The notes under the pieces: generated by a model
Database searches by the model: none
What the model saw: only the letters and a program-made list of their open reading frames with translations
What the model was told of the DNA's origin: nothing
DNA from: Alphaproteobacteria bacterium WMHbin7
GTDB taxonomy: Bacteria > Pseudomonadota > Alphaproteobacteria > Rhodospirillales > WMHbin7
Assembly: GCA_002753155.1 (NCBI GenBank)
Contig: PDZW01000021.1
Location: 1-55,512 of the forward strand
Direction: 5' to 3'
Length of the DNA: 55,512 nt
Shown here: in pieces, positions 15,959-25,798 of the stretch
Position numbering within the stretch: position 1 is the stretch's first letter
Layout: each line of letters begins with the position of its first letter
Made by a program: the position numbers and the translations under genes

Positions 15959-17094
15959 GGCTTCTTTCCTGGTTCCCCGCCCTTCTGTTGGTCTTGCTGG
16001 TGGGGGCCTGCGCCCCGACTTTACCACCGCCGCCGACCCCGGCCCCGCCCAAAGCCCCCCGCCTGGAATTGATTCCCGCTTCCTTCGCCCAACTGCCGGG
16101 CTGGGAGAGCGAGCGCTTTCAAGGTGTTTTCCAGGCCCTGCAACGTTCCTGCGCCAAGCTTTCGTCCAAACCTGAGTGGGCCGCGCCTTGCCGTGCTGCG
16201 CAGGGCGCCGAGCGCGATCCCAAGGCCTATTTCGAAAGCTGGTTCAAGCCCTGGCTGGTACAGGACAATGGCGTGACCGAAGGCCTGTTCACCGGCTATT
16301 ACGAGGCCGAGCTGAAAGCCAGCCGGGTGCAGAAACATGCGGATCAGGTGCCGTTGCTGGGCTTGCCGGCCGACCTGATTTCGGCCGATCTGTCCCTGTT
16401 CGATTCCAGTTTGAAAGGCAAGCGCATCGAGGGGCGCTTGGAGAAGAATCGCCTGGTTCCCTATTACAGCCGGGCCGAGATCGAGGGGGGGCGGAATACT
16501 GCCGCGCCCATTCTGGCCTGGGCCGATGCGGTGGATGCCCATATCCTGTCAATTCAGGGCTCGGGCCGCCTGATGTTTGAAGATGGTCTGGTCCATCGTT
16601 TGGGCTTTGCCGCGTCGAACGGCCAGAGCTTCAAGGGGATCGGCAAGATTCTGAAGGAAAAGGGCAAGATTCCCGAAGGCGGCGATGCTTCGATGCCCGG
16701 CATCGAGCGCTGGCTTAGGGCCAATCCCCAGGAAGGACGCCGCCTGATGGCGGAAAATCCGCGCTATATCTTTTTCAGAAAGATCGAGGGCGAGGGACCG
16801 GTGGGTTCGCTGGGTGTCGCACTGACGCCCGAGCGCTCGCTGGCGGTCGATCCCGCCTTCATCACCTTGGGCACCCCGGTCTTTCTTTCGACCCGTCTGG
16901 CCGGCGGACAGAATTTTCAACGGCTGATGATGGCCCAGGATACCGGCTCGGCCATCAAAGGCGTCATTCGCGGCGACATCTTTTTCGGCACCGGGGCGCA
17001 GGCCTATGAAAAGGCAGGACGCCAAAAGGAAAGCGGGCGCTACTGGCTGCTGCTGCCGCGCGATGTCGTGCCTGAGAACGCCTTACGTCAATAG
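15955..17094 (+). CDS. mltA: Membrane-bound lytic murein transglycosylase A
   Basis: The product has 379 residues. The signal peptide ends in the lipobox LVGAC (Cys at about 21), so it is a lipoprotein. The MltA barrel contains LFTGYYEAELKASR (about 112-125), ILSIQGSGRLMFEDG and the catalytic 3D region AQDTGSAIKGVIRGDIFFGTG split over about residues 325-345. It cleaves peptidoglycan glycan strands to 1,6-anhydro products. The last 12 bases overlap the convergent quinone-reductase gene. In related genomes smr usually follows; here it does not. Confidence 0.93.
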   Translation: MRLLSWFPALLLVLLVGACAPTLPPPPTPAPPKAPRLELIPASFAQLPGWESERFQGVFQALQRSCAKLSSKPEWAAPCRAAQGAERDPKAYFESWFKPWLVQDNGVTEGLFTGYYEAELKASRVQKHADQVPLLGLPADLISADLSLFDSSLKGKRIEGRLEKNRLVPYYSRAEIEGGRNTAAPILAWADAVDAHILSIQGSGRLMFEDGLVHRLGFAASNGQSFKGIGKILKEKGKIPEGGDASMPGIERWLRANPQEGRRLMAENPRYIFFRKIEGEGPVGSLGVALTPERSLAVDPAFITLGTPVFLSTRLAGGQNFQRLMMAQDTGSAIKGVIRGDIFFGTGAQAYEKAGRQKESGRYWLLLPRDVVPENALRQ

Positions 17095-18060
17095 AACCGT
17101 CGAGCCGGTGGTCTTGCGCGCCTCGAGATCGCGGTGAGCGCTGGCCGCATCCTTCAGCGCATAGGTCTGATTGATCTCGATCTTCACGGCACCCTTTTGC
17201 ACCAGATCGAACAGGGCGCTCGAGCTTTCCAGCAATTCAGCGCGGGTCGAGGTATAGGCGGCCAGCGAAGGCCTTGTGATGAAAAGCGAGCCCTTCTGCG
17301 AGAGTTTCAAAAGCTCGAAGGGCGGAACGGGACCCGAGGCATTGCCGAAACTGACCATCATGCCCCGAGGGGCCAGACAATCCAGCGAGCCATCGAACGT
17401 ATCCTTGCCGATGCCGTCATAGACCACACTGACACCCTTGCCGCCAGTCAGCTCGCGCGTGCGCTTCTGGAAATCCTCGTTGGCATAAATGATGGGATGA
17501 TCGCAGCCATGCGCCCTGGCCAGCTCGGCCTTGGCAGCCGAGCCCACGGTGCCGATCACGGTGGCGCCGATATGTTTGGCCCATTGGCATAAGATCAGAC
17601 CCACGCCCCCGGCGGCGGCATGAACCAGAATCGTCTCGCCCGCTTTGACCGGATAGGTGCGCCGGATCAGATATTCCGCCGTCATGCCCTGCAGCATCAT
17701 GGCGGCCGCTTTTTTGGTGTCGATGCCGCCCGGCAGTTTCACCAGCCGGTCGGCGGGATAAAGACGTTCTTCGGCATAGGAACCCATGGGGGCCATGGCA
17801 TAGGCCACCTGGTCGCCAATTTTGAAGTCCGCAACTCCTTCTCCCAGCGCCGAGACCTCGCCCGCCCCTTCCATGCCGATAATGGCGGGCAGCGGACCCA
17901 CCGGGTAAAGGCCGGTGCGGTGATAGACATCAATGAAATTGAGCCCCACGGCATGCTGCTTCAAGCGCACCTGGCCGGGGCCGGGATCAGCAAGCTCGAC
18001 CTCTTCCCAGCGCAGGCAATCGGGGCCGCCATGTTGGTGAATGCGAATGGCCTTGGTCAT
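17083..18060 (-). CDS. Zinc-independent NADPH:quinone reductase (zeta-crystallin type)
   Basis: The 325-residue medium-chain dehydrogenase/reductase begins AIRIHQHGGPDCLRWEEVEL and has HRTGLYPVG and the Rossmann glycine motif HAAAGGVGLILCQWAKHIGA (about 148-167). The zinc-ligand cysteines of alcohol dehydrogenases are absent, as expected for quinone oxidoreductases. It likely reduces quinones with NADPH in the cytoplasm. It is the last gene of a coupled set yyaL-ogt-qor, each overlapping by 4 bases. Confidence 0.9.
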   Translation of the reverse strand: MTKAIRIHQHGGPDCLRWEEVELADPGPGQVRLKQHAVGLNFIDVYHRTGLYPVGPLPAIIGMEGAGEVSALGEGVADFKIGDQVAYAMAPMGSYAEERLYPADRLVKLPGGIDTKKAAAMMLQGMTAEYLIRRTYPVKAGETILVHAAAGGVGLILCQWAKHIGATVIGTVGSAAKAELARAHGCDHPIIYANEDFQKRTRELTGGKGVSVVYDGIGKDTFDGSLDCLAPRGMMVSFGNASGPVPPFELLKLSQKGSLFITRPSLAAYTSTRAELLESSSALFDLVQKGAVKIEINQTYALKDAASAHRDLEARKTTGSTVLLT

Positions 18061-18506
18061 AGGGAGACTCCCTCAAGTGTGAGCAGACGGCGCTTGGTGT
18101 CGGTGCCACCCTCGCCGGAATAGCCGCCGAGCTGTCCGTGAGCACCCAGAATGCGATGGCAGGGAATGATGATGGGAAGAGGATTTTTGCCGCAGGCACC
18201 TCCCACGGCGCGGGGCGCTGATTTCAGCTTGGCCGCCAATTCGCCATAGGTTTTGGTGCGCCCAAAGGGAATGGCGCACATGGCTTTCCAGACGCGCTTT
18301 TGAAAGACGGTTCCAGCCGGTGCCAGCGGCAGATCGAAGTCGCGGCGCGTGCCCTCTAGATACTCCAGTATCTGACGCCTGGCCTTTTCAAGCAGGGCCG
18401 AAATGCCCTGATCGCGCGCCCAGCCCCAATCGAGGGCGACGAGATGGTCGTCTTCCTCGGTCAGCGTGAGATCCCCGATGGCGGAATGAAAGGAGAGTTG
18501 CGTCAT
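18057..18506 (-). CDS. ogt: Methylated-DNA-[protein]-cysteine S-methyltransferase
   Basis: The 149-residue protein carries the active site IIPCHRILG (Cys at about 117), the preceding [11 protein letters not shown], and the recognition helix [17 protein letters not shown]. It moves O6-alkyl groups from guanine to its own cysteine. I placed the start at the ATG overlapping the DUF255 stop by 4 bases. The longer frame upstream adds 27 residues that do not match the family. Confidence 0.92.
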   Translation of the reverse strand: MTQLSFHSAIGDLTLTEEDDHLVALDWGWARDQGISALLEKARRQILEYLEGTRRDFDLPLAPAGTVFQKRVWKAMCAIPFGRTKTYGELAAKLKSAPRAVGGACGKNPLPIIIPCHRILGAHGQLGGYSGEGGTDTKRRLLTLEGVSL

Positions 18507-20479
18507 GCCCCACAATAATCCGAAAGCAATTCGCTTCGCAACGCATCCGCGCTTGATAGAGGAGCCGAGCAGACCTGATTGCGGCAAACCGTGGCGAAGG
18601 CAGGCCCGGTTGCCTCGATGAAGCGAAAGATTCGGTCGGGCAGCGAGAGATCGAGCAAAGCGGCGATCAAGCTGTCCGTATCTGGGGCGTGAGGCTCGCC
18701 GTGGACGCTGACCACCATCGCATGGTCCAGATGATCGGCAGCCGCCAGCAGGCCGGTCATGCCCTGATATTGCCGGTCCAGGAGGCTTGCAAAGGCCATG
18801 ATCGTGGCCGTTGCCCGATCATGCCAGCGCCGCTCGCCGGTGAGGTGGTAGAGGCGGGCCAAAGTCTCGGCCATAACGCCGTTGCCCGAGGGGGTGGCGT
18901 TGTCGTGATAGGGCTTGGCCCGCAGGGGCAAATCGTTGGCGTCTTTGGGCGTTTGAAAGAAGCCGCCCGCCTTTTCGTCCCAGTGATGGATGATAGCACT
19001 TTCGCAAAAAACCAGGGCGTGATCGAGAAAAAGCGGCTCGCTGGTGATTTCGTGAAAGGTCAGGGCGGCACGCGCCATCTGGGCATAGTCCTCGATCATG
19101 CCGACTGAGCCGGTCTTGCCGGCACACCAGGAATGCGACAGTCGATTTTCCTTGGTCATGTTGGAAAGCACGAAGCGGTATGCATCCCTGGCCGCCACTA
19201 CCCAATCGGCCCGATCAAACACCCAACCGGCCCGCGCCAGGGCGGCGATCGCCATGCCGTTCCAATCGGCCAGCACCTTGCCGTCCTGTTCGGGCGGTGT
19301 TCGCGTCTTGCGGCGCGCACTCAGGCGCTTCAAATCCTCGACATGGTTTTCGTCCCAGATTTTCGCCGAATTCAGGCGATGGAGAATATTGCGCCCCTCT
19401 TCCCAATTACCGTCGGCATGGATGGAAAAGTCTTTCATGAAGGCGGGGGCGCGTTCGCCCAGAATCTCTTTGATCTCCTGGGCGGTCCAGACATAATAGC
19501 GGCCTTCCTCGCCCTCGCTGTCGGCATCTTGCGAGGCGGCGAAGCCGCCTTGCTTTGATGCCATTTCACTTGTCATCCAGGTAACGATCCCTTCGGCCGC
19601 CGCCTTGAGATAGGGGGCTTTTTCTTCCGGCCAGACCAGGGCGATCAATTCCAGAATCTGCGCATTGTCGTAGAGCATTTTTTCGAAATGCGGCACCAGC
19701 CAGCTTGCATCGGTGGCATAGCGGGCAAAGCCGCCGCCGACATGATCATGAATGCCGCCCCGCGTCATGCCCTCCAGCGTTTTCAAGACGGCCTGGCGAT
19801 AGCTTTCAGCGCCACTTCTGCGCCAGGCCCGCCACAAATATATAAGGCTTGAGACTTGCGGAAATTTGGGCGCCCCCATGAAGCCGCCGAATTCTCTATC
19901 GATGGCTTCGCTCAAGGCCGCAGCCGCCCTGTCTTGAAAGGATCGGTCGGGCATTTTTGCCCCTTCCTCCTGTCCCAGATTCGACAGGGCGCGCAAGGCC
20001 TCGGTCAATTGTTCGGCATTGACGCCAACCTTGGAAGGCGAGTGCTGCCAATGCTGGGAGATGCTGATCAAGACATCGGCCAGGCCCGGGCGCCCATAGG
20101 AAGCGAAGGGCGGAAAATAAGTGCCACCCCAAAAGGGACGGGCATCGGGGGTTAGAAACATCGTCAGGGGCCATCCGCCGCCCTGGCCGGTCAGGGCCAG
20201 GGCTTGCTGATAGATCAGATCGATATCGGGCCGCTCTTCACGATCAACCTTTACGGGAATAAAGCCCTCGTTCATCAGGCGGGCGATTTCATCATTCTCG
20301 AAGCTTTCATGGGCCATGACATGGCACCAGTGGCAGGCGGTGTAGCCCACCGACAGTAAAATTGGCTTGTTCAGCCGCTTTGCTTCTTGAAAAGCCGCCT
20401 CGTTCCAGGCGCGCCAATGCACCGGATTATCCTTGTGCTGCAAAAGATAGGGGCTGGTTTCAAGATGCAGCAGATTCAT
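18503..20479 (-). CDS. Thioredoxin-domain protein of the YyaL/DUF255 family
   Basis: The 658-residue protein starts with [20 protein letters not shown] and the thioredoxin-like motif [16 protein letters not shown] (about residues 45-60). A long (alpha/alpha)6-type barrel follows, with [33 protein letters not shown] and [17 protein letters not shown]. The family is widespread, but its reaction is not firmly known; it resembles a thioredoxin fused to an N-acylglucosamine-epimerase-like domain. It starts the yyaL-ogt-qor unit. Confidence 0.92.
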   Translation of the reverse strand: MNLLHLETSPYLLQHKDNPVHWRAWNEAAFQEAKRLNKPILLSVGYTACHWCHVMAHESFENDEIARLMNEGFIPVKVDREERPDIDLIYQQALALTGQGGGWPLTMFLTPDARPFWGGTYFPPFASYGRPGLADVLISISQHWQHSPSKVGVNAEQLTEALRALSNLGQEEGAKMPDRSFQDRAAAALSEAIDREFGGFMGAPKFPQVSSLIYLWRAWRRSGAESYRQAVLKTLEGMTRGGIHDHVGGGFARYATDASWLVPHFEKMLYDNAQILELIALVWPEEKAPYLKAAAEGIVTWMTSEMASKQGGFAASQDADSEGEEGRYYVWTAQEIKEILGERAPAFMKDFSIHADGNWEEGRNILHRLNSAKIWDENHVEDLKRLSARRKTRTPPEQDGKVLADWNGMAIAALARAGWVFDRADWVVAARDAYRFVLSNMTKENRLSHSWCAGKTGSVGMIEDYAQMARAALTFHEITSEPLFLDHALVFCESAIIHHWDEKAGGFFQTPKDANDLPLRAKPYHDNATPSGNGVMAETLARLYHLTGERRWHDRATATIMAFASLLDRQYQGMTGLLAAADHLDHAMVVSVHGEPHAPDTDSLIAALLDLSLPDRIFRFIEATGPAFATVCRNQVCSAPLSSADALRSELLSDYCGA

Positions 20480-20572
20480 TTGTCACCCTGGAGCTGTTGC
20501 ACAATGGCGCCTCTCATGGTTAGTTTGGGCTGAGCCCTCAAGACTGCAAGGGCAAACGGTGGGAGTGTCAGC

Positions 20573-20824
20573 ATGAAGTTCACCGTCGATGTCGATTGTA
20601 CACCCGAGGAGGCGCGCGCCTTTCTGGGCCTTCCCGATGTGAAGCCCATGCAAGATGCGCTGATGCGCCAGGTGGAAGAGCGGATGAAGGCCGCTCTTTC
20701 CTCCATGGACCCCGATACCATGATGAAGACCTGGATGCCTGCAGGGCTTCAGGGCATGGAGCAGCTTCAGAAACTGTTTTGGACGCAATTCACCGCCGGA
20801 TTTCCCGGTTCTAAGGAGAAATAG
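20573..20824 (+). CDS. DUF6489 family protein
   Basis: The 83-residue soluble protein reads MKFTVDVDCTPEEARAFLGL, then DVKPMQDALMRQVEERM and ends near AGFPGSKEK. I recognise it as the small alphaproteobacterial DUF6489 family; no function is known. A ribosome-binding site (GGGAG) lies ten bases upstream. The ferredoxin gene follows after three bases, so the two are cotranscribed towards mnmE. Confidence 0.85.
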   Translation: MKFTVDVDCTPEEARAFLGLPDVKPMQDALMRQVEERMKAALSSMDPDTMMKTWMPAGLQGMEQLQKLFWTQFTAGFPGSKEK

Positions 20825-20827
20825 AAA

Positions 20828-21166
20828 ATGAGCCGCCTACCAGAAGATCCCCCCATGGCTTTTCGCGCCCATCTCTTCATGTGCACGAATACCCGCCCAC
20901 CCGGTCATCCCTGGGGTTCGTGCGGCGAGAAGGGGGCGCAGGCTTTGGCCGAGCATCTCAAGGCCACCTACAAGGAAATGGGCATCGAGGATGCCAGGGT
21001 CTCGTTGTCGGGCTGTCTGGGCCGTTGCGACAAGGCGCCCGCCCTTGTCATCTATCCCGAGGGCGTCTGGTACACGGTGAAGAGCCCGGCCGATGTCGAA
21101 GAGGTGCTGAAGTCGCACCTGGCCAAGGGAGAGCGGGTCAAGCATCTGATGGTGCCCGCAGCTTAG
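20828..21166 (+). CDS. Thioredoxin-like [2Fe-2S] ferredoxin
   Basis: The product has 112 residues. The cysteine pattern is FMCTNTRPPGHPWGSCGEKG (Cys at about 19 and 32) and SLSGCLGRCDKAP (about 62 and 66), four ligands in the spacing of the NuoE-like or Shethna-type ferredoxins. It would carry one electron in the cytoplasm; the partner is unknown. An internal ATG at codon 10 (MAFRAHLFMC) is an equally plausible start. mnmE follows 7 bases later. Confidence 0.9.
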   Translation: MSRLPEDPPMAFRAHLFMCTNTRPPGHPWGSCGEKGAQALAEHLKATYKEMGIEDARVSLSGCLGRCDKAPALVIYPEGVWYTVKSPADVEEVLKSHLAKGERVKHLMVPAA

Positions 21167-21173
21167 GAATCAG

Positions 21174-22478
21174 GTGAACGATACTTTATTTGCCCTTTCC
21201 ACGCCTCCCGGCCGTTCCGGGATTGCCGTGATCCGCGCCACGGGACCGCTTTGCGGTCCCGTTTGTGCTTCTTTGGCTGGAGTGCTTCCGCCACCCAGGT
21301 TTGCCAAGCTGGCGCATTTACGTTGCGAAGGCGAATCATTGGATCATGCGTTGGTGCTGTGGTTTCCAGCACCAGCCAGCTTTACCGGCGAGGATATGTT
21401 CGAGCTGCATCTGCATGGCGGGCGAGCGGTGATCGACGGGGTCTCGAAAGCACTGCTTGCTCAAGGATTATATCCTGCCGGGCCGGGGGATTTCACAAAG
21501 CGCGCCTTTCAGAACGGCAAGCTGGATCTGACCCAGGCCGAGGCCCTTGCTGATTTGATCGATGCCGAAACATCTTTTCAGCGCCGCCAAGCCTTGCGAC
21601 AAGAGGGCGGGGCGCTTTCAAGGCGGGTTGAGGCCTGGCGTGGGCGCCTGGTCTCTGCCCTGGCCCGCCAGGAGGCCCTGATCGATTTTTCCGAGGAGGA
21701 GCTTCCCGAGAGGCTTTTGGAGGCTATATCCCAAGACATTGTGGATTTGATTGGTGATATTACCCCATACCTTGAGGATCGTCGCTGTGGGGAGCGGTTA
21801 CGAGAGGGTCTGGTGGTGGCCATCCTGGGGGCTCCGAATACTGGAAAGTCGAGCCTGATGAATGCCCTGGCCGGTCGAGATGTCGCCATTGTCTCGGAAC
21901 ATGCCGGAACCACCCGCGATGTGCTGGAGGTTCATCTAGATCTGGGGGGTTATCCGGTCACGATTCTTGATACTGCCGGTTTGCGTGAGGCCAGCGAGGG
22001 GATCGAGGCCGAGGGGATAAGCCGGGCACTGGCTCGGGCCGAGACGTCCGATCTGAAGCTTGTTCTGTTTGATGCACAGATCTGGCCCCAGCGTGATCCC
22101 GCCAGCCAGACCTTGCTGGACGAGCGCTCGATCGCGGTGGTCAGTCGGGCTGACCTTGCGCCTGATTCTCCAGTCGACAGCATCTTGCGCTTATCCGTGC
22201 GCACGGGGCAGGGCTTGTCAGAACTGCTGACCGCCATCGAGCAGCGACTTGAAGCCATGATGGGAAGTGGCGAGGCCGGGCTGATTACCCGGGCGCGCCA
22301 TCGCCTGGCCTTGCAAGAGACCGTGGACGCCCTGACCCGCTTTGCACGAGCCGAGACCTTCGATCTGGCGGCTGAGGAGCTGCGCATCGCCGCCAGGGCG
22401 CTGGGCCGGATTGCGGGGAAGGTCGGGGTGGAAGAACTGCTCGACCAGATCTTCAGCGAATTCTGTATCGGAAAGTGA
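21174..22478 (+). CDS. mnmE: tRNA modification GTPase MnmE
   Basis: The 434-residue protein begins [20 protein letters not shown] (formyl-THF-binding domain). It has the G1 motif [12 protein letters not shown] (about residue 221), G3 [10 protein letters not shown], and ends FSEFCIGK with the invariant C-terminal cysteine. With MnmG it makes the 5-carboxymethylaminomethyl group on U34 of certain tRNAs. The start is GTG. The gene opens the mnmE-mnmG-rsmG-parA-parB run; in most alphaproteobacteria as I recall them this run is next to rho. Confidence 0.95.
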   Translation: MNDTLFALSTPPGRSGIAVIRATGPLCGPVCASLAGVLPPPRFAKLAHLRCEGESLDHALVLWFPAPASFTGEDMFELHLHGGRAVIDGVSKALLAQGLYPAGPGDFTKRAFQNGKLDLTQAEALADLIDAETSFQRRQALRQEGGALSRRVEAWRGRLVSALARQEALIDFSEEELPERLLEAISQDIVDLIGDITPYLEDRRCGERLREGLVVAILGAPNTGKSSLMNALAGRDVAIVSEHAGTTRDVLEVHLDLGGYPVTILDTAGLREASEGIEAEGISRALARAETSDLKLVLFDAQIWPQRDPASQTLLDERSIAVVSRADLAPDSPVDSILRLSVRTGQGLSELLTAIEQRLEAMMGSGEAGLITRARHRLALQETVDALTRFARAETFDLAAEELRIAARALGRIAGKVGVEELLDQIFSEFCIGK

Positions 22479-22480
22479 CC

Positions 22481-24367
22481 ATGATGCGTTTTTGGGATGT
22501 CATTGTGGTCGGGGGGGGGCATGCGGGATGCGAGGCCGCCGCCGCTGCTGCCCGTATGGGAGCCAATACCCTGCTTATAACCCAGCGGGCCGAGACTATC
22601 GGGGAGATGTCCTGTAATCCCGCCATCGGCGGACTGGGAAAGGGCCATCTGGTCCGCGAAATCGATGCTTTAGATGGCTTGATGGGCCGCGTGATCGATC
22701 AGGCAGGCATCCAGTTTCGCATGCTCAATCGCAGCAAGGGACCGGCAGTGCAGGGGCCGCGCGCCCAGGCCGACCGGCAACGCTATCGTTTGGCCATGCG
22801 CCAGGCCCTTGATGAAACGCCGAATCTGTCCATCGAACTGGGCTGTGTCGAGGGGCTGATCTCGGAAGGCAACGACCTGATTGCAGGCGTAGTTATGGCG
22901 GATGGGCGATTTTTATCGTCGCGTGCCGTGATTTTGACGACAGGGACCTTTCTTTCTGGAAAAATTCATGTCGGAAATTTGATTTTTCCCGCCGGTCGCT
23001 TCGGAGATTTTCCCAGCAACGGAGTTTCAGACGGCCTGCGTAAAATGGGATTTTCTCTGGGTCGGCTGAAGACAGGAACGCCCGCTCGCCTCGATGGCAG
23101 CAGCATCGACTGGGGAAAAGTGGAAAAGCAGGAGGGCGACAAGGTTCCGCAGCCCTTTTCGACCCTGACAAGGGCGATTTTGACCCCCCAGATCTGGTGT
23201 GGCATCACCCAAACAACGCCGGAGACTCATGCCATCATTCGCCAGAATCTGCATCTAGCGCCCATGTTTAGTGGGCAAATCCAGGGAGTCGGTCCCAGAT
23301 ATTGCCCCTCGATCGAGGATAAGGTGGTGCGCTTTTCCGATCGCCAGTCGCACCAGATTTTCCTGGAGCCCGAGGGGCTGGAGGACAGCACCGTCTACCC
23401 CAATGGCATCTCGACCTCCCTGCCCGAGGATGTTCAGGCCCAGATGATTGCCACCATTCCTGGACTGGAGCGGGCAAGGATCATCCGCCCTGGCTATGCC
23501 ATCGAATATGACTATGTCGATCCCCGCGAGCTTTGGCCCAGCCTGGAGACCAAACGGGCGAGGGGGCTCTTCTTTGCCGGACAGATCAATGGGACGACCG
23601 GTTACGAGGAGGCTGCCGCCCAGGGATTGTGGGCCGGGATCAACGCAGCCCTAGCAGTGGGGGGGCGTGATCCCTTTATTCTGGACCGTTCCGAAGCCTA
23701 TATGGGGGTCATGGTTGACGATCTGACCACGCTGGGCACGTCCGAGCCCTATCGCATGTTCACCTCGCGCGCTGAATATCGCCTGCTCCTGCGCACTGAT
23801 AATGCCGATCTGCGCCTGACCCCCCTGGGAGAGGCCATTGGCTGCGTTGGACCAGTGCGCCGGGCCGCTTTTGCAGCCCGCCGAGCCGAGTATGAGCGTG
23901 GTAAGAGATTGTTAACGCAATGCCGTGCCAGCCCGACCAGATTGGCCGAATTGGGCTTGGCGGTTCGCTTGGATGGGCAGTCGCGCACGGCTTTCGACCT
24001 TCTCTCCTATCCAGATGTCGATATGGGCCGCCTGGCCCGGATTTGGCCCGAGCTGTCAGCCCTGTCCGGCCAGGCCAGGGAGAGTCTGGAGGTCGAGGGG
24101 CGCTACCAGGGCTATCTCGAACGTCAGCAGCGCGAGGTCGATTCCTTCCGTCGCGAAGAGCATCAGTTTCTGTCCCCTGACCTGGATTATGACGCCATCG
24201 GAGGTCTGTCAGCCGAGGCCAAGACCAAGCTTAAATCCGTGCGCCCAACCAGCCTGGGGGCGGCGGGAAGAATCCCCGGCATGACCCCGGCAGCGCTGGT
24301 TGCCCTGCTGGGCCACGTTTCCGGGCGCCGGAATGTTTCACGTGAAACAATGGAGGGCGAGGCATGA
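22481..24367 (+). CDS. mnmG: tRNA uridine-5-carboxymethylaminomethyl modification enzyme MnmG
   Basis: The product has about 628 residues. The FAD-binding motif [20 protein letters not shown] is at residues 6-25, followed by [20 protein letters not shown] and [12 protein letters not shown]; the C-terminal domain ends [20 protein letters not shown]. It partners MnmE. Starts at 22475 (GTG) or 22484 are also possible. Near its end the codons for NVSRETM are read from a perfect parS site, so the C-terminal residues there are partly dictated by a DNA-binding site. Confidence 0.95.
   Translation: MMRFWDVIVVGGGHAGCEAAAAAARMGANTLLITQRAETIGEMSCNPAIGGLGKGHLVREIDALDGLMGRVIDQAGIQFRMLNRSKGPAVQGPRAQADRQRYRLAMRQALDETPNLSIELGCVEGLISEGNDLIAGVVMADGRFLSSRAVILTTGTFLSGKIHVGNLIFPAGRFGDFPSNGVSDGLRKMGFSLGRLKTGTPARLDGSSIDWGKVEKQEGDKVPQPFSTLTRAILTPQIWCGITQTTPETHAIIRQNLHLAPMFSGQIQGVGPRYCPSIEDKVVRFSDRQSHQIFLEPEGLEDSTVYPNGISTSLPEDVQAQMIATIPGLERARIIRPGYAIEYDYVDPRELWPSLETKRARGLFFAGQINGTTGYEEAAAQGLWAGINAALAVGGRDPFILDRSEAYMGVMVDDLTTLGTSEPYRMFTSRAEYRLLLRTDNADLRLTPLGEAIGCVGPVRRAAFAARRAEYERGKRLLTQCRASPTRLAELGLAVRLDGQSRTAFDLLSYPDVDMGRLARIWPELSALSGQARESLEVEGRYQGYLERQQREVDSFRREEHQFLSPDLDYDAIGGLSAEAKTKLKSVRPTSLGAAGRIPGMTPAALVALLGHVSGRRNVSRETMEGEA
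24334..24349. promoter_or_regulatory. parS centromere site 1
   Basis: TGTTTCACGTGAAACA, the perfect 16-bp palindromic parS consensus, lies within the 3' end of mnmG. ParB encoded 1.4 kb downstream should load here and spread. Confidence 0.95.
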
Positions 24368-25014
24368 GCCCCATGTCGCCAGAAGCATTTGCCGAGAGCG
24401 AGAATGTTTCACGTGAAACAATGGCCCGTCTCGGCATCTATGTGGACGAGCTGAAAAGATGGCAGCAAAAAATAAATCTGGTAAGCCCCAAAAGTCTGGA
24501 AGATGTCTGGCGTCGCCATATTCAAGATAGTGCGCAGCTCCATCCGCTTATTACGAGCGGATCGAAAGTGCTGGACATGGGAAGCGGCGCAGGATTTCCT
24601 GGGCTGGTCTTGGCAATACTTGGCGGACTCGAACTTCATCTTGTCGAAAGCGACCAAAGAAAGTCTGCATTCATGCGGGAAGTGGCGCGGCTGACCGGAA
24701 CAAGGGTCCATATATATAATGAGCGGATTGAGCGTCTGGACCCCCTAGCAATAAATTTTATCACCGCTCGTGCAGTTTCTTCACTTGATCAACTTCTTGA
24801 ATTAGCACAGCCTTTCCTCTCAGATGGGGTTCAGTGCCTCTTTCTGAAGGGAAAGTCATGGCAAGAAGAATTGACGGCGGCGAAAAAAAATTGGAAGATG
24901 CGCGCAGAAAACATCCCAAGCCGGTCAGATCCGGAGGGTGTTATCCTCAAGATTAGCGAGGTGCGCCGTGACCATCGAGACCCAGACAATCAGCCTGCCC
25001 CTGGAAAAAAGTGA
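24364..25014 (+). CDS. rsmG: 16S rRNA m7G527 methyltransferase RsmG
   Basis: The 216-residue protein has [20 protein letters not shown] (about 30-50), the SAM-binding [20 protein letters not shown] (about 69-88) and [17 protein letters not shown]. It methylates N7 of G527 in 16S rRNA. The start overlaps mnmG by 4 bases, and residues 14-20 (NVSRETM) are read from the second parS site. Its middle is clearly richer in A and T than neighbouring genes (for example poly-A runs and CATATATATAATG at about 24711), suggesting relaxed codon use or transfer. Confidence 0.92.
   Translation: MSPMSPEAFAESENVSRETMARLGIYVDELKRWQQKINLVSPKSLEDVWRRHIQDSAQLHPLITSGSKVLDMGSGAGFPGLVLAILGGLELHLVESDQRKSAFMREVARLTGTRVHIYNERIERLDPLAINFITARAVSSLDQLLELAQPFLSDGVQCLFLKGKSWQEELTAAKKNWKMRAENIPSRSDPEGVILKISEVRRDHRDPDNQPAPGKK
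24405..24420. promoter_or_regulatory. parS centromere site 2
   Basis: This is a second perfect TGTTTCACGTGAAACA, 71 bases after the first and inside the 5' end of rsmG. Both sites are read in the frame that gives N-V-S-R-E-T-M. Confidence 0.95.
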
Positions 25015-25798
25015 GCAAAAACCTAGGGTTATAGCAATTGCCAACCAGAAAGGCGGTGTGGGAAAGACGACCACGACGATCAATCTGGCTACCGCCATGG
25101 CGGCGGTGAAGAAGCGGGTTCTGATTTTTGATCTCGATCCTCAGGGCAATGCCAGCACCGGCCTGGGCATTCAGCGCCACAACCGCAAGGTCAATGCTTA
25201 TCATGTTCTGATCGGCGAGGCCCCTGTTCAAGATGCCATCATCCCCACGGTTATTCCAGGTTTGGACATCGTTCCCGCAGGCGTCGATCTGTCGGGTGCC
25301 GAGATTGAGCTGGTCGATCTGAGCCGACGCGAATACCGTCTGCTTGATGCGCTGGCAACCGGAGAGCTTGGTCATTACGACTATGTTCTGATCGATTGCC
25401 CGCCGTCTCTGGGTCTGCTGACCTTGAACGGGCTTGTCGCCACCCATGCCGTGATGGTTCCGCTTCAGTGCGAGTTCTTCGCTCTGGAAGGCATCAGCCA
25501 TCTGGTGCGCACCATCGAGCGCGTGAAGAAGTCGCTGAACCCGGCTTTGGAAATCCAGGGCATCGTGCTGACGATGTTTGACAAGCGGAACAATCTCTCG
25601 GACATGGTGGCCAATGATGTGCGCGGCCATTTCGGCGACATCGTTTATAAGACCGTGATCCCCAGGAATGTGCGCGTGTCCGAAGCGCCCTCGCATGGCA
25701 AGCCAGTCATTGTCTATGACATGAAGTGCCCGGGCTCTGAGGCATATCTGCATCTGGCGGGTGAAGTCCTGCGTCGCGAACGGGGGCTGGCGGCATGA
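24968..25798 (+). CDS. parA: Chromosome partitioning ATPase ParA
   Basis: The 276-residue protein has the deviant Walker A IANQKGGVGKTTTTINLATA (about 23-42), Walker A' FDLDPQGNASTGLG and Walker B DYVLIDCPPSLGLLTLN (about 135-150). ParA binds DNA non-specifically and moves ParB-parS complexes during origin segregation. I chose the GTG at 24968, with GCGAGG upstream; it overlaps rsmG by 47 bases. An ATG ten codons upstream is less likely. The end overlaps parB by 4 bases. Confidence 0.93.
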   Translation: MTIETQTISLPLEKSEQKPRVIAIANQKGGVGKTTTTINLATAMAAVKKRVLIFDLDPQGNASTGLGIQRHNRKVNAYHVLIGEAPVQDAIIPTVIPGLDIVPAGVDLSGAEIELVDLSRREYRLLDALATGELGHYDYVLIDCPPSLGLLTLNGLVATHAVMVPLQCEFFALEGISHLVRTIERVKKSLNPALEIQGIVLTMFDKRNNLSDMVANDVRGHFGDIVYKTVIPRNVRVSEAPSHGKPVIVYDMKCPGSEAYLHLAGEVLRRERGLAA

